Positions 6,942-7,107 of a stretch of DNA of 7,107 nt are shown piece after piece. The translations under genes were made by a program, and so were the position numbers. Origin of the DNA: an uncultured Ruminococcus sp. (GTDB taxonomy: Bacteria; Bacillota; Clostridia; Oscillospirales; Acutalibacteraceae); the NCBI GenBank assembly GCA_902797525.1, contig CADBSZ010000036.1:1-7107 (forward strand), given 5' to 3'. The stretch's first letter is position 1. Each line of letters starts with the position of its first letter. The notes under the pieces were generated by a model. The model searched no databases and had not been told where the DNA came from. It saw only the letters and a list, made by a program, of their open reading frames with translations.

Positions 6942-6970
6942 AGTATAACATATTTAACAGAAAAAGAGAA
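6942..6970 (-). promoter_or_regulatory. Probable extended -10 promoter of the amylase unit
   Basis: On the minus strand TATACT (6942-6947) is preceded by TGT (6948-6950), giving an extended -10 TGTTATACT, about 45 bases before the TTG start. The -35 region is weak: TTCTCT at 6965-6970 with 17-base spacing. Extended -10 promoters tolerate a poor -35. No convincing catabolite-response element was found near it, although amylase genes in Bacillota are often under carbon catabolite control. Confidence 0.55.
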
Positions 6971-7011
6971 TAGTTTTTTGTAAGTTTTTATGATGTTTTA
7001 TACCAATCTTC

Positions 7012-7040
7012 ATTAAAAAATAGACTTTCTACTTTTTAAT
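7012..7040. repeat. AT-rich inverted repeat, 12-base arms
   Basis: ATTAAAAAATAG (7012-7023) and CTACTTTTTAAT (7029-7040) pair at 11 of 12 positions around a 5-base loop. The odd pair is A-C in plus-strand RNA but a G-U wobble in minus-strand RNA, so the fold is slightly better on the minus strand, where it is followed by a run of T. It could be a weak terminator for a minus-strand gene lying to the right of the window, or the border of the structured element next to it. Function is not established. Confidence 0.5.
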
Positions 7041-7041
7041 A

Positions 7042-7107
7042 GCGCCGTAGGCGCGTCAAGATTGTATAAGACGGCAATTGTGCTTTTGCGCAATTGGAAA
7101 ACGCGCC
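7042..7107. repeat. Nested inverted-repeat element cut by the window edge
   Basis: Three pairings are visible. GCGCC-GTA-GGCGC (7042-7054) is a short hairpin. GGCGCGT (7050-7056) pairs perfectly with ACGCGCC (7101-7107) as an outer stem. Inside that, CAATTGTGC (7075-7083) pairs with GCGCAATTG (7088-7096) around a TTTT loop with one T-G wobble, so plus-strand RNA folds best. The small hairpin and the outer stem both use 7050-7054 and exclude each other. No open reading frame of note covers the stretch. It may be an intergenic palindromic repeat (REP- or MITE-like), or a leader RNA structure; it is incomplete here. Confidence 0.5.

Noticed and set aside
7065..7070. TATAAG on the plus strand as a -10 of a rightward promoter
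   Set aside because: The position 17 bases upstream reads GCGCCG, nothing like a -35, and there is no extended -10 TGN.

Overview
The window looks like chromosomal DNA of a low-to-mid GC Gram-positive bacterium of the Clostridia, most likely a gut Oscillospiraceae/Ruminococcaceae-type organism. The reasons are AGGAGG/GGTGAT-type ribosome binding sites, lipoprotein signal peptides typical of Bacillota, a heterodimeric ABC exporter of a kind common in Clostridia, and a cell-anchored AmyE-like amylase. This placement is inferred from protein character; no database search was possible. All five recognisable genes lie on the minus strand, so transcription runs from right to left.

Right part (about 7107 to 4003): an AT-rich intergenic stretch with two inverted-repeat structures at the right edge and an extended -10 promoter leads into a lipoprotein alpha-amylase (GH13, AmyE-like, with a C-terminal starch-binding CBM26 module). 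It starts at a TTG codon. Eighteen bases after its stop begins an SseB-family protein. A strong intrinsic terminator follows the SseB stop directly. Amylase and SseB gene therefore look like a two-gene transcription unit.

Left part (about 3997 to 1): a good sigma-A promoter (TTGTTA, 17 bp, TATAAT) sits just past that terminator and drives a second unit: a 585-residue ABC exporter half, a 645-residue ABC exporter half, and the first 78 codons of a lipoprotein with a ComEC-type metallo-beta-lactamase domain that runs off the left edge. The three genes are separated by only 1 and 6 bases. The two ABC proteins form a classic asymmetric pair. The first has a degenerate catalytic site (Asp for the Walker B Glu, Gln for the H-loop His) and a VSGGQ signature. 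The second has intact Glu and His but an LSQGQ signature. One of the two composite ATP sites should therefore be hydrolytic and the other impaired.

I see no phage, CRISPR, tRNA, rRNA or insertion sequence, and no clear undescribed system. The points most worth a second look are the nested inverted-repeat element cut by the right edge, the coupling of a ComEC-like lipoprotein to the exporter operon, and the unusual linker in the second ABC subunit.
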